NCBI GenBank assembly: GCA_965117015.1
Contig: OZ220747.1
Coordinates: 3,286,001 to 3,350,000 of the forward strand
Length of the DNA stretch: 64,000 nucleotides
Reading direction: 5' to 3'
From: Aldehydirespirator sp965117015
GTDB lineage: Bacteria; Actinomycetota; Acidimicrobiia; Acidimicrobiales; Aldehydirespiratoraceae
Shown: one piece after another, positions 16,673-25,871 of the stretch
How positions within the stretch are numbered: the first letter of the stretch is position 1
How the letters are laid out: every line of letters starts with the position of its first letter
Program-made: the position numbers and the translations under genes
Notes under the pieces: generated by a model
What the model saw: the letters and a program-made list of their open reading frames with translations, nothing else
Told to the model about the DNA's origin: nothing
Databases searched by the model: none

Positions 16673-17437
16673 TCAGCGGCCCAGCGACTCCAGGTAGCGA
16701 CGAGCCGTCTCGCGCGACTCCGGATCCCGCCGGGCCGCGGCCAGCGAGTCAGCGTCGTTCCAGGCGCCCCCGGTGGGAACCAGCGCCTCCGCGGCCGCGT
16801 CCACGGCCTGCAGGGTGGCCCGCAGGGTGTAGGCCGACTTGGAGGCGAGCAGGCGGGCCAGCTCCGTGGCGGCCTCCACCAACTCCGACTCCGGCACGAT
16901 CCGGTTGACGAAACCCAGCGCCTGAGCCTCGGCCGCGCCGAACGGGCGGCACGTCATCACCAGGTCGCGGGTGGCCGCGGGACCGACTTCCCGCACCAGC
17001 CGGGGGATGCCGCCCCACGCCAGCGGGATGCCCAGATCGACCTCCGGGATCACGAAGCGCGCATCCTCCGCCGCCACTCTCAAGTCGCAGGCCGCGGCCA
17101 GCACCACACCGCCGCCTACGCAATGGCCGTGTATGGCCGCCACCGTCACCGCCTGCATGGCGGTGACCGCCTCGGCCATCACCCGCCCGGCGTCGGTGCC
17201 GGCCCGGTCCATTCCGCCCCCACCGGTGAACGCGGCCAGGTCCGCGCCGGCGGTGAAGGCTCGGCCGTTGCCTCGCACGATCACCGCCTTGACGTCGTCG
17301 TGGCCGTCGAACCAGCGGGCCGCGTCGGTCAACTCCAGCAGGCAGGCCACCGACAGCGGGTTGAGCTTCGACGGGTTGTCGAGCAGCAGTGTGCCCACCG
17401 CCCCATCTACAGAGACTGTGATCGTGTCGTAGTCCAT
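16673..17437 (-). CDS. Enoyl-CoA hydratase/isomerase family protein
   Basis: A 254-residue crotonase. The oxyanion-hole segments are seen as GRAFTAGADLAAFT and IHGHCVGGGVVLAAACDLRV, with FVIPEVDLGIPLAWGG carrying the Glu position used for hydration. The second catalytic Glu is not obvious, so isomerase or other crotonase chemistry is possible. The ATG at 17437 follows GGAAGG. It converges with the decarboxylase gene (12 bp between stops) and is divergent from the aldolase gene. Confidence 0.85.
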   Translation of the reverse strand: MDYDTITVSVDGAVGTLLLDNPSKLNPLSVACLLELTDAARWFDGHDDVKAVIVRGNGRAFTAGADLAAFTGGGGMDRAGTDAGRVMAEAVTAMQAVTVAAIHGHCVGGGVVLAAACDLRVAAEDARFVIPEVDLGIPLAWGGIPRLVREVGPAATRDLVMTCRPFGAAEAQALGFVNRIVPESELVEAATELARLLASKSAYTLRATLQAVDAAAEALVPTGGAWNDADSLAAARRDPESRETARRYLESLGR

Positions 17438-17523
17438 CGGTCCTTCCCGTCCGGTCGCTTCCACCCACGACAGGATGCAACCGATGGCGGCTCGGCGGCA
17501 AACGCCTGATAGAAGAAACCGCC

Positions 17524-18312
17524 ATGAGAAGAAACCCCATGCGAGAGCGCTGGGCCGCAGGCGAGCCCGCTCTCGGCGGCTGGCTCGGCATTGCCAGCTC
17601 CTACTCCGCGGAGATCGTGGCCCGCTGCGACTTCGACTACGTGTGCGTCGACATCCAGCACGGCCTGCTCGACTACGGCGACGCGTGGCACATGCTGCAA
17701 GCCATCAACCTGGGCTCGGCCACGCCGGTGGTGCGGGTGCCGTGGAACGAGCCGGGCATCATCGGCAGGAGCCTCGACGCCGGTGCCCGAGGGATCGTCA
17801 TTCCCATGGTCAACACCCGGGCGGAGGCCGAGGCCGCCGTGCAGTACTGCCGGTACGCCCCCGACGGCAGTCGCAGCTACGCCGGCACCCGGGTCGTGCG
17901 CCAGGAGGGCTCCGACTACTTCGCCAACGCCAACACCGATGTGGCCGTGATCCCCATGGTGGAGACGGCCGAGGCGGTGGCCAACCTCGACGACATCCTG
18001 TCGGTGCCCGGTGTGGACGCCATTTATGTGGGACCGTCGGACCTGTCGGTGACTCTCGGATTGAAGCCGGGCAACAACGACGGCGAGCCTGCCTTCGACG
18101 CGGCTGTGGCCCAGATCCTCGAAGGATGCGCCCGTCACAATGTGATCGCGGGGTGCCACACGGTGTCCGAGCTGACCCAGCGCCGCATCGAGCAGGGCTT
18201 CCGCATGATCACCGTCACCGCCGACACCGTGGCCCTGACCAGAGGCCTCGACGACGAGATGCGCCGGGCCCGGGGCGAGGAGCCGGTGATCCGCTCCAGC
18301 TCCATGTACTAG
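17524..18312 (+). CDS. HpcH/HpaI family aldolase/lyase
   Basis: A 262-residue class II aldolase barrel. It has the early FDYVCVDIQHGLLDY with the base His, GARGIVIPMVNTRAEAE with an expected metal-side Glu, and VAVIPMVETAEAV. The family cleaves 4-hydroxy-2-oxo acids to pyruvate plus an aldehyde (HpaI, RhmA, GarL) or CoA esters. Its length fits the pyruvate aldolases rather than the longer malyl/citramalyl-CoA lyases. It leads a plus-strand series of CoA-ester genes, 93 bp ahead of an acyl-CoA dehydrogenase. Confidence 0.85.
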   Translation: MRRNPMRERWAAGEPALGGWLGIASSYSAEIVARCDFDYVCVDIQHGLLDYGDAWHMLQAINLGSATPVVRVPWNEPGIIGRSLDAGARGIVIPMVNTRAEAEAAVQYCRYAPDGSRSYAGTRVVRQEGSDYFANANTDVAVIPMVETAEAVANLDDILSVPGVDAIYVGPSDLSVTLGLKPGNNDGEPAFDAAVAQILEGCARHNVIAGCHTVSELTQRRIEQGFRMITVTADTVALTRGLDDEMRRARGEEPVIRSSSMY

Positions 18313-18405
18313 CCGGACCCGCCGACCCCGGTCAGACCGGCAGCGGGCGGCAGATACGCTGACCCGCACCCCTCCCCCTACCCCGCCGCTGTCAAGGAGT
18401 CGCCA

Positions 18406-19629
18406 GTGGACTTCGAGTTCTCCGACGAGCAGAAGGCGTTCGCGGCCGAGGTGGAGGCCTTCCTCGACGCCAACCACGACCCGGACGTGTTCGACCTGTC
18501 CAGGGAGAACATGGCCCAGCTGGTCGACACCCCCGAGCGCCGGGCCTTCATGAAGCAGATGGGCCGCAAGGGATGGCTGGGCATCACCTGGCCGGCCGAG
18601 TACGGCGGCAGCGAGGGTGAGGGCGTTTACGAGTACCTGCTGAACGAGGCTCTAGCTGCCCGGGGCGGTCCCCAGATCGGCAAGGGTGTCGGCATCGTGG
18701 GCAAGACGATCATCGCTCACGGCTCCGAGAAGCTGAAGGCCGAGTTCCTGCCCATGATCCTGGAGAACGACGTGGAGTTCGCGGTGGGCTACTCCGAGCC
18801 CGACGCCGGGTCGGACGCCGCCTCCATGCGGCTGCGGGCCGAGCGGCACGCCGCCGGCGACGGCACCGAGGGCTGGCTGCTCAACGGCCAGAAGATCTGG
18901 ACCACGTCGGCCCACTTCGCCGAGTGGTACTGGCTCGGCACTCGCACCGACCCCGACAACAAGCACATGGGCATCACCCTGATGCTGGTGCCGCTCGACC
19001 AGCCCGGCATCACCGTCGACGGCATCTGGACCATGGGCGACGAGCGCACCAACTCGGTGTTCCTCGACAACGTGTTCGTACCCGACGACTACGTGGTGGG
19101 CGAGGTCAACCACGGGTTCCGCTACATCAGCCAGGCCCTCGACCTCGAGCGCTTCACGATGTTCACGTTCTCGCCCATCAAGCAGCGCCTCGACCTGCTG
19201 ACCGAGTGGGTGAAGGACGCCGAGCGCGACGGCGAGGCGGTGCGGTCCGATCCCCGGGTGCGGGCCCGGCTGGCCAACCTGCACGCCGAGGCCGAGGTGG
19301 CCCGGGTGCTCGGTCTGAAGTTCGTGGCCGAGGCGGTGAAGGTCGAGCAGGCGGTGCGCGAGGGCAAGGAGGGGTTCCAGCCGCCGACGGTGGCCGCCTC
19401 GGAGTACAAGCTCTACGCCACCGAGCTGTCCAAGCGCCTGGCCGACGCGTCCATGGACATCGCCGGGCCCGGATCGCAGCTCCGGGTCCACACCTCCGAT
19501 GCCCCCATGGCCGGCCGCTCCGAGTCGACCTACCGCTTCACCGTGATCGACACGATCGGCGGCGGCTCCTCGGAGATCCAGAAGAACATCATCGCCCGCC
19601 GGGGCCTCGGGCTTCCAAAGAACTTCTAG
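18406..19629 (+). CDS. Acyl-CoA dehydrogenase (heteromeric FadE-type, first of two)
   Basis: A 407-residue flavoprotein. VGYSEPDAGSDAASM and WLLNGQKIWTTSAHFAEW are the substrate/FAD signature segments, and IDTIGGGSSEIQKNIIARRGLG is the C-terminal FAD-contact motif seen in actinobacterial FadE proteins that work as alpha2beta2 pairs. The classical catalytic Glu of the homotetrameric type is not at the usual YEG position. The GTG at 18406 follows AAGGAG. It opens a tight run with an AMACR-like gene, a MaoC-like gene and a second dehydrogenase (21938), the likely partner subunit. Pairing is inference. Confidence 0.9.
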   Translation: MDFEFSDEQKAFAAEVEAFLDANHDPDVFDLSRENMAQLVDTPERRAFMKQMGRKGWLGITWPAEYGGSEGEGVYEYLLNEALAARGGPQIGKGVGIVGKTIIAHGSEKLKAEFLPMILENDVEFAVGYSEPDAGSDAASMRLRAERHAAGDGTEGWLLNGQKIWTTSAHFAEWYWLGTRTDPDNKHMGITLMLVPLDQPGITVDGIWTMGDERTNSVFLDNVFVPDDYVVGEVNHGFRYISQALDLERFTMFTFSPIKQRLDLLTEWVKDAERDGEAVRSDPRVRARLANLHAEAEVARVLGLKFVAEAVKVEQAVREGKEGFQPPTVAASEYKLYATELSKRLADASMDIAGPGSQLRVHTSDAPMAGRSESTYRFTVIDTIGGGSSEIQKNIIARRGLGLPKNF

Positions 19630-19639
19630 ACGTGGCGCG

Positions 19640-20830
19640 ATGACGCGAGACGCCGAGTCCTCCGGGCGCACGGGAGCGCTGGCAGGAGTCCGGGTGATCG
19701 ATCTGGCTCCAGTGGGCCCGGCGGCCCGGGCCACCCGGCTGCTGGCCGACTACGGCGCAGACGTTGTCAAGGTCGGTCCGGTGCCCCGCCATGCGGGTGT
19801 GGCGGTGGTGCCTCCCCCTTACGCCTACAGCGGCTACCGCGGCATGCGCCGTGCGCTGTTCGACCTCAAGAGCGACGAGGGACGCGACGCCTTCCTGGCT
19901 CTGGCCCGCGCCGCCGATGTGGTGGTCGAGAGTTTCCGGCCCGGGGTGGCCGACCGTCTCGGCGTCGGGTACGAGGCCGTCCGGTCCGTCAACGAGCGGG
20001 TCGTCTACTGCTCCACCAGCGGTTACGGCCAGACCGGCCCCCGCCGGCACTGGGCCGGCCACGACCTCAACTACCTGGCCGTGTCGGGCTACGTGCATTG
20101 CAGCGGCCGCGACGCAGACGGCGTACCCGCGCTGCCCGGCGCCACCGTGGCCGACATCGCCGCCGGCGGCATGCACGCCGCCATGGCCATGCTGGCCGCC
20201 CTGGTGCGCCGCGAGCGCACCGGAGGGGGCGAGTACCTCGACGTATCGGTGGCCGACGGCGCGATCGGGATGATGTCGCTGTACGCCGACGAGCATCTGG
20301 CCACCGGGGCTGAGCCCGGACCGGGCCACTACATCCTCACCGGCCGCTACGCCTGCTACGGCGTCTACGCCTGCGCCGACGGCCGGTACCTGTCGGTGGC
20401 CGCCATCGAGCACGCCTTCTGGGCCAACCTGTGCCGGGAGCTGGGTCTCGAGCGCTATATCGACGCCCAGACCGACGATGCCGCCCAGGACGAGATCCGG
20501 GCAGCGATCGCGGCCGTGCTGGCGTCGGCCGACCGCGACGAGTGGGTGCGTCGCCTCGGCCCCGCCGACTGCTGCGTGGCCCCCGTGAACAGCGTGTCGG
20601 AGGCAGTGGCCGACGAGCAGTACCGGGCCCGTGGAGTGGTGGTGAAGGCCGAGCATCCCACCGAGGGCACCATCGAGCAGGTTGCTCCGGTATGGGCCGG
20701 TGCCGAGCCCGCCGGCTCGCCGTGCGATCTGCCCGACCTGACCCTCACCCACACAGCCGAGCTGCTGGCCGAGGCCGGCTACGACGAATCCCTCATCGCG
20801 GAAATGGCAGCCGCAGGAGTGATCGCATGA
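19640..20830 (+). CDS. CaiB/BaiF superfamily, alpha-methylacyl-CoA racemase-like
   Basis: A 396-residue protein. AGHDLNYLAVSG puts His at residue 141 and GATVADIAAGG puts Asp at residue 172, the same pair and spacing used by alpha-methylacyl-CoA racemase (mycobacterial MCR His126/Asp156). That points to epimerisation of 2-methyl-branched acyl-CoAs rather than CoA transfer, though a transferase role cannot be excluded. It lies 10 bp after the acyl-CoA dehydrogenase and overlaps the MaoC-like gene by 4 bp (ATGA), so it is translated as part of the operon. Methyl-branched or isoprenoid acid breakdown would fit the whole set. Confidence 0.8.
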   Translation: MTRDAESSGRTGALAGVRVIDLAPVGPAARATRLLADYGADVVKVGPVPRHAGVAVVPPPYAYSGYRGMRRALFDLKSDEGRDAFLALARAADVVVESFRPGVADRLGVGYEAVRSVNERVVYCSTSGYGQTGPRRHWAGHDLNYLAVSGYVHCSGRDADGVPALPGATVADIAAGGMHAAMAMLAALVRRERTGGGEYLDVSVADGAIGMMSLYADEHLATGAEPGPGHYILTGRYACYGVYACADGRYLSVAAIEHAFWANLCRELGLERYIDAQTDDAAQDEIRAAIAAVLASADRDEWVRRLGPADCCVAPVNSVSEAVADEQYRARGVVVKAEHPTEGTIEQVAPVWAGAEPAGSPCDLPDLTLTHTAELLAEAGYDESLIAEMAAAGVIA

Positions 20831-21900
20831 CCACCGGCATCGACCAGACCGTGCCGGCCGACATAGCCGAGCTGATCGGACGCCCCCAGTACGCCGAGAC
20901 CGCCGACTTCCCCGCCGAGTTGGGCTACGGCTGGAACACCCTGGCCGCCACCGAGAACGGCAACCCGCTCTACTGGAACGACGCCGTGGCCGGGATGCTG
21001 ACCGGCGGGACCATCCTGCCCCTCAGCACCCTGTCGCTATGGCTGCGGCCCCACCGCTGGGCTCCCGGCGCCGAGACCGAGCAGCGCCCCATGCAGACGC
21101 ACTTCGACCTCAAGGAGCGCCTGGGGCTCCCCGAAGCGATTATGAGCGACAACACAGCCGTGTTCGGCGAACCGGTGCGCCCCGGCGACGTGATCAGCCA
21201 TCGTCAGGTGGTGAAGTCGCTCAGCGGGCCCAAGACCACCTGGCTGGGCACGGGCCGCTTCTGGGTGATCGACATCGAGTACCACAACCAGGACGGCGCC
21301 CTCGTGGGCGTGGAGTCCTACACCGGCTTCGGTTACCGCCGCGCCGACAGTCCCGCAGCCGCGCCTACCAGGTCCTCCAGCACGCCCGGACCGGGATCTG
21401 AGCCGGACGCGCCCCGATCCCAGGCCAAGCCCGACCCCACCCACGACCAGGTGTCGGTGGGCGACACTCCACCCGAACTCACCCACGACGTGACCGCCAC
21501 CACCGTCGTGCTGGGCGCGCTGGCCAGCCGCGACTGGCGGCCCATGCACCACGACTACCGCTTCGCCACCGAGCGCAACGGAACCCGGGACATCTTCCTG
21601 AACACGCCCAACCAGCTCGCCTGGATCGAGCGGGCCGTCACCGACTGGACCGGACCCCGGGGCCGGCTGGGACGGGTCTCGTTCCGCATGCAGGACCCGG
21701 TCTTCCCCGGCGACACCATGACCATCTCGTCGGTGGTCACGGCCGTGCCCATCGACGACTCCGGCTGCGGCTGGGCCGAACTGGACCTAGTGCTGCGAGC
21801 CGGCGACCGCGTCTGCACGACCGGGAAGGCCAAGGTGGCCCTTCCGATGTCGACTGCCGACAATCCGTGGCAGCGCCGCGAAGACGGCTGGCAGCCGTGA
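20827..21900 (+). CDS. MaoC-like double-hotdog acyl-CoA hydratase
   Basis: A 357-residue protein with two hotdog halves. Residues about 10-170 look like the FAS1-type N-terminal dehydratase half (FGEPVRPGDVISHRQVV). Residues about 215-350 form the MaoC half with SRDWRPMHHDYRFA, where the catalytic Asp/His pair of hydratase 2 is expected. A proline- and serine-rich linker joins them (residues 175-205). Related enzymes hydrate enoyl-CoA or mesaconyl-CoA. It starts inside the racemase-like stop (ATGA) and precedes a dehydrogenase by 37 bp, so it probably hydrates the dehydrogenase product. Confidence 0.83.
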   Translation: MTTGIDQTVPADIAELIGRPQYAETADFPAELGYGWNTLAATENGNPLYWNDAVAGMLTGGTILPLSTLSLWLRPHRWAPGAETEQRPMQTHFDLKERLGLPEAIMSDNTAVFGEPVRPGDVISHRQVVKSLSGPKTTWLGTGRFWVIDIEYHNQDGALVGVESYTGFGYRRADSPAAAPTRSSSTPGPGSEPDAPRSQAKPDPTHDQVSVGDTPPELTHDVTATTVVLGALASRDWRPMHHDYRFATERNGTRDIFLNTPNQLAWIERAVTDWTGPRGRLGRVSFRMQDPVFPGDTMTISSVVTAVPIDDSGCGWAELDLVLRAGDRVCTTGKAKVALPMSTADNPWQRREDGWQP

Positions 21901-21937
21901 CGACCCGACCCTTCGATCTGGTTTCTGGGAGAGACTG

Positions 21938-23083
21938 ATGCTGGATCTTGACTTCACCCAAGAACAGGACATGCTGCGCGACATGGTGCGCGGCCTGTGC
22001 ACCGAGCTCTCGCCGCTGGAGCGGGTGCGCGAACTCGAAGACGACCCCGACGGGATCGCCCGGGACCTGTGGCAGCGCCTCGGCGAACTCGGCGTGTGCG
22101 GACTCATGGTCCCCGAGAGCGTCGGCGGCGCCGGTATGAGCCTCCTCGACGGAGTGGTGGTCTACGAGGAGTTGGGGCGCTCGCTGGCGCCGGTGCCCCA
22201 TTTCGTCAGCTGCGTGCTGTCCGCCGCGGCGATCTCCGAGGCCGGATCGCCTGCCCAGCACGCCGAGCTGTTGGGCGGCATCGCGTCGGGCGAGACAATC
22301 GCCACCGTCGGGTGGTTGGAGCCGGGCGGGGGCTACAAGCCCCGCGGCGTCCAGCTGGCCGCCCGAGCCAACGGCGACGGCTTCGTGCTGGACGGCTCCA
22401 AGGAGCACGTCCAGTTCGCGGCGGCCGCCGATCTCATCGTCGTGCTGGCCCGCAGCGGCGACCGTGACACCGACATCGACCTGTTCGTGGTGGAGGCGGA
22501 CGCCTCGGGACTGAGCCTCGATCAGCGGATGTCGATCTCGTCGGACACCCAGTACCTGGCGACCCTCGACGGCGTGCCCGTTCCCACCGGCGCCCGCCTG
22601 GGCGGAGCCGACGCTGCCGTGGGAGCCGGCTGGGAAGCCTGGCAGCGCGCCATGCACGCCGGCGCGATCCTGGCTGCGGCCCAGGCCGTCGGCGGCGCCT
22701 CGGCCGCGCTGGAGATGACCGTCGAGTACGCCAAGGAGAGGCGCCAGTTCAACAAGGCCCTAGCCGAGTTCCAGGCCATCTCCCACTACCTGGCCGACGC
22801 CCGCACCGCCCTCGACGGCGCCCAACTGCTGGTGTACGAGGCGGCGTGGGCCCACAGCACCGGCCGCTCCACCGATCGGCTGGCCCCCATGGCCAAGCTG
22901 TTCGCCTGCCGGACCTACCGCGACATCACCGCCATGTGCCAGCAGGTGTTCGGCGGTATCGGCTTCACTGTGGAGTACGACATCCAGCTCTACTTCCGCC
23001 GCGCCAAACAGCTCCAACTCTCCTGGTGGGACCCGGCCACTTGCGAGGACCGGATCGCCGACGCCGTCCTCGGCCCGGCCTAG
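21938..23083 (+). CDS. Acyl-CoA dehydrogenase (heteromeric FadE-type, second of two)
   Basis: A 381-residue acyl-CoA dehydrogenase-fold protein. The N-terminal helical domain (LDFTQEQDMLRDMVRGLC), the beta domain (GFVLDGSKEHVQFAAAADLI) and the C-terminal QVFGGIGFTVEYDIQLYFRRAK are present. The usual FAD/substrate signature is degenerate, as in the smaller subunits of steroid- and branched-acid-degrading FadE pairs. It closes the operon begun at 18406 and ends convergently, overlapping a small minus-strand gene by 4 bp. Together with that earlier dehydrogenase it would make one alpha2beta2 enzyme (inference). Confidence 0.87.
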   Translation: MLDLDFTQEQDMLRDMVRGLCTELSPLERVRELEDDPDGIARDLWQRLGELGVCGLMVPESVGGAGMSLLDGVVVYEELGRSLAPVPHFVSCVLSAAAISEAGSPAQHAELLGGIASGETIATVGWLEPGGGYKPRGVQLAARANGDGFVLDGSKEHVQFAAAADLIVVLARSGDRDTDIDLFVVEADASGLSLDQRMSISSDTQYLATLDGVPVPTGARLGGADAAVGAGWEAWQRAMHAGAILAAAQAVGGASAALEMTVEYAKERRQFNKALAEFQAISHYLADARTALDGAQLLVYEAAWAHSTGRSTDRLAPMAKLFACRTYRDITAMCQQVFGGIGFTVEYDIQLYFRRAKQLQLSWWDPATCEDRIADAVLGPA

Positions 23084-23337
23084 CCGGCGCCGGCTGCGCC
23101 CTCCAGCGCGGCGATCCGCTCGCCGTGACCCATCATCTGAGCGAGCAGGCGGCCATGCTCGGCCAGCGTTGCCCCCATCTCGGCCTGGGTCGCCTCTATC
23201 CCGGCCAGCCGTTCCTCGACTCGATCGAGGCGCGTGCCGAGGGCACGGATGTCTGACCGTATGGCCTGTAGGAAAATGCCGAGCATCCCCAGCAGTCCCA
23301 CTCCCAAGACTCCGATGATCGCTTCTGCCACGGTCAT
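23080..23337 (-). CDS. Small membrane-anchored coiled-coil protein
   Basis: An 85-residue protein with one N-terminal hydrophobic helix (residues about 5-25) followed by a heptad-like coiled coil, RLDRVEERLAGIEATQAEM, to residue 75. No enzymatic motif is seen and I do not recognise a named family. Regular heptads, a plausible ATG start and divergence from the molybdoenzyme gene argue that it is real. It could be a scaffold or a membrane-associated regulator, which is a guess. Confidence 0.6.
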   Translation of the reverse strand: MTVAEAIIGVLGVGLLGMLGIFLQAIRSDIRALGTRLDRVEERLAGIEATQAEMGATLAEHGRLLAQMMGHGERIAALEGAAGAG

Positions 23338-23390
23338 GTCCTCCCAAGTATAGCATGTCCAACCGTCGAGGCCATTAGGCGATAGTCATA

Positions 23391-23396
23391 TAGAAT
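23391..23396 (+). promoter_or_regulatory. Possible -10 box giving a leaderless transcript
   Basis: TAGAAT at 23391-23396 lies 8 bp before the ATG at 23405 in an unusually AT-rich stretch. No ribosome site precedes the ATG. A transcript starting about 7 bp after the box would begin at or next to the start codon. Confidence 0.4.
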
Positions 23397-23404
23397 AACA
23401 TAGC

Positions 23405-24400
23405 ATGAAAAATACCAAATGGCTCACAGCCCGGCGCGTAGATCTGCTGCTGGGGGTGTCTGTGACGGTGGCCGCGTTGAGCGGGCTGGTGTCGTGGGGC
23501 GTGGGCTCGGGCTGGGCCCGCTGGGTGACGATCGTCCATGCGCTGGCGGGGTTGAGCCTGCTGGCCCTCGCACCGGCCAAGCTCAGGGGCTCGGTGCGGA
23601 CCGGGTTGAAGCGGCGACGGATCACCCGGTGGCTGTCGATTCTGCTGGGCGTGCTGGTCACAGCCACGGTCGTCCTAGGGATACTGCACGCCACCGGGCT
23701 GTGGTACGGAGTGGGCTACTGGTCGGCGCTGTGGACCCATTTCCTGCTGGCCGCGCTGCTGGCCCCGCTGGTGGTGTGGCACATCGCCAGCCGGCCCGGC
23801 CGCCCTCGCATGGCCGACCTCGACCGCCGGACCCTCATCGGCGGCGGCGCGGCGGTCGCGGCCGCCGGTATCGCCTACGGGGTGCAGCAGCTCGTGGTGG
23901 GAGACAACCGGCGCTTCACCGGCTCCCACGAGATCGCCTCGTTCAACCCGGCCGACATGCCGACGACGATGTGGCTCAACGACCGGTCGCCCCGGGTGCC
24001 GGCCTCAGGCTGGGAGTTGACCATCGCGGAAGAGCCGGTGTCGCTGGAGGACCTGAGGGCCCGAGCCGTGCCGTTGCAGGCCGACCTCGACTGCACCGGC
24101 GGGTGGTGGAGCCGGCAGTCGTGGGACGTGGTACCGCTGGCCGAGTTGATGCCGCCGGTGGACGCGCCCACGCTGGAAGTCACCTCGCTGACCGGTTACA
24201 GCCGCCTGTTCCCGGCCCGCGACGCCGGAAACCTCTACCTCGCGACCGGCTACAACGGCGAGCCCCTGCGCCGGGGCCACGGCGCTCCGGTCCGGCTGGT
24301 GGCGCCGGGACGCCGGGGCTTCTGGTGGGTCAAGTGGGTGAGCCGGATCGACCCGATCGACCGCCCGTGGTGGCTCCAACTGCCGTTCCCGCTGGAGTAG
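23405..24400 (+). CDS. Membrane-bound molybdopterin-dependent oxidoreductase (sulfite oxidase/YedY-like)
   Basis: A 331-residue protein. Four hydrophobic helices occupy residues about 10-130; the first three run from LLLGVSVTVAALSGLVSW to FLLAALLAPLVVW. After residue 150 comes a sulfite-oxidase-type molybdopterin domain with the Mo-binding Cys in ADLDCTGGWWSRQSW and the later LPFPLE end. Having the membrane part and the catalytic part in one chain differs from the MsrPQ (YedYZ) two-gene system. The electron donor or acceptor is unknown. The gene overlaps the end of convergent xylB by 71 bp. Confidence 0.82.
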   Translation: MKNTKWLTARRVDLLLGVSVTVAALSGLVSWGVGSGWARWVTIVHALAGLSLLALAPAKLRGSVRTGLKRRRITRWLSILLGVLVTATVVLGILHATGLWYGVGYWSALWTHFLLAALLAPLVVWHIASRPGRPRMADLDRRTLIGGGAAVAAAGIAYGVQQLVVGDNRRFTGSHEIASFNPADMPTTMWLNDRSPRVPASGWELTIAEEPVSLEDLRARAVPLQADLDCTGGWWSRQSWDVVPLAELMPPVDAPTLEVTSLTGYSRLFPARDAGNLYLATGYNGEPLRRGHGAPVRLVAPGRRGFWWVKWVSRIDPIDRPWWLQLPFPLE

Positions 24401-25853
24401 CCGCCAGGGAGCCGGCGGTGGCTGCCGCAGCCTGCCGGTAGGCGGCCCGTACCGCTGCGGGGTCCGCTCCACGCGCCGGCTCCACATCGTCTCCGGCGCC
24501 CAGGCCCCAAGCCTCTGCCGCGCCGCTCAGGCTGAGGCCGACGTGCTGCGCGGCCTGCACGCACGCTCCGGTGGCCACCGCCTCTTCGGCGTCGGGCACT
24601 CGCACCGGCGCTCCCCAGCAGTCGGCGGCGACCTGACGGTAGGCCGGGCTGCGAGCCCCGCCCCCGACCAGGTGCAGGCGTCCGCCGACCGGCGCTCCCA
24701 CCGCGGCCAGGGCATCGACCCCCTCGAGCAGGGCGCACACCACGCCCTCGTGTGAGGCCCTGGCCAGATCGGCCGGCGAGGTGGAGAATCCCAGTCCATA
24801 CAGGGACCCCGTCGCTCCAGGCAGGTTCGGGGTGCGCTCCCCATCGAGGTAGGGCACCATCACCGCACCGCCCGCCCCCGCAGGTGCTGAGAGCGCCGCC
24901 GCTGCGAACTGGCCGCGATCGAGCCCTAGCCAGCGGGCTGCTGCGTCGGTGACCCGGGTTGCGTTCAGGGTGCAGACCAGCGGCAGGTAGCCGCCGGCCG
25001 CGTCGCAGAATCCGGCCACCGCGCCGGTGGCGTCGTGGGTCGGCGCGCCCGACACCGAGTAGGCCGTGCCCGAGGTGCCCAAGGACACCGCGATGTCGCC
25101 GGGTCGCAGACCCATGCCCAGCGCGGCGGCCATGTTGTCGCCCGTCCCCGCTCCCACCGGGATGCCCTCGGGCAGACCGGTGGCGGCCGCAGCCGATGCG
25201 GTCACCCGGCCGGCCGCGGCGTCGAAGGCCCGAACTTCGGGAAGCGTCTCCAGCCACTCGGATCCGGAGCGGCCTCCGACCAGCTCGAGCAGATCAGCCC
25301 GGTACCGGCCGTCGGCGGTGTCGTACCAGCCCGTGCCGGAGGCGTCGCCCCGGTCGGTGACGTGCTCCCCGGTGAGGCGTCCGGTGAGGTAGTCGTGGGG
25401 CAGCCCGATGCGGGCGATTCTCTCCACGGCGCCCGGCTCGTCTTGCGCCAGCCAGGCCAGCTTGGTGACCGTGAACGACGCCACCGGCACCGAGCCACAA
25501 GCGGTGGCCCAGGCCTCGGCTCCGAGCTGTTCCACCAGTTCGGCGGCCTGGGGGGCCGACGTGGTGTCGTTCCAGAGCTTGGCCGGGCGCACCGGCTCGC
25601 CGTCGCAGTCAAGCACCACCAGCCCGTGCTGCTGTCCGGCCACCGACACCGCGGCCACCTCCCGGACATGGGGGTCGCACTGGCCGAGCGCTTCGACCAG
25701 CGCCTGCCACCAGGCCCGGGGATCCTGCTCACTGCGGGGCGGGTCGGCGGGCGGATGCGCGGCCCGGCCGACCGCCGCCACCGCGCCGGTATTGACCTCG
25801 CGCAGCTCGACCTTGGTCGACTGGGTGGACGAGTCGATCCCGGCGATCAGCAC
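24330..25853 (-). CDS. xylB: Xylulokinase
   Basis: A 507-residue FGGY carbohydrate kinase. The N-terminal phosphate loop is GIDSSTQSTKVELRE, VAGQQHGLVVLD is typical of xylulokinase, and the C-terminal nucleotide segments GTSGTAYSVSG and HLVGGGARSPAYRQVAAD are present. It phosphorylates D-xylulose in the cytosol for the pentose phosphate pathway. It follows xylA by 18 bp on the same strand, which fixes the substrate better than sequence alone. The C-terminal tail after residue 460 is low-complexity Ala/Thr/Gly and overlaps the convergent molybdoenzyme gene. Confidence 0.93.
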   Translation of the reverse strand: MLIAGIDSSTQSTKVELREVNTGAVAAVGRAAHPPADPPRSEQDPRAWWQALVEALGQCDPHVREVAAVSVAGQQHGLVVLDCDGEPVRPAKLWNDTTSAPQAAELVEQLGAEAWATACGSVPVASFTVTKLAWLAQDEPGAVERIARIGLPHDYLTGRLTGEHVTDRGDASGTGWYDTADGRYRADLLELVGGRSGSEWLETLPEVRAFDAAAGRVTASAAAATGLPEGIPVGAGTGDNMAAALGMGLRPGDIAVSLGTSGTAYSVSGAPTHDATGAVAGFCDAAGGYLPLVCTLNATRVTDAAARWLGLDRGQFAAAALSAPAGAGGAVMVPYLDGERTPNLPGATGSLYGLGFSTSPADLARASHEGVVCALLEGVDALAAVGAPVGGRLHLVGGGARSPAYRQVAADCWGAPVRVPDAEEAVATGACVQAAQHVGLSLSGAAEAWGLGAGDDVEPARGADPAAVRAAYRQAAAATAGSLAATPAGTAVGATTGGRSGRSGSPT

Positions 25854-25871
25854 GGCCAGATCACCGGGTCG

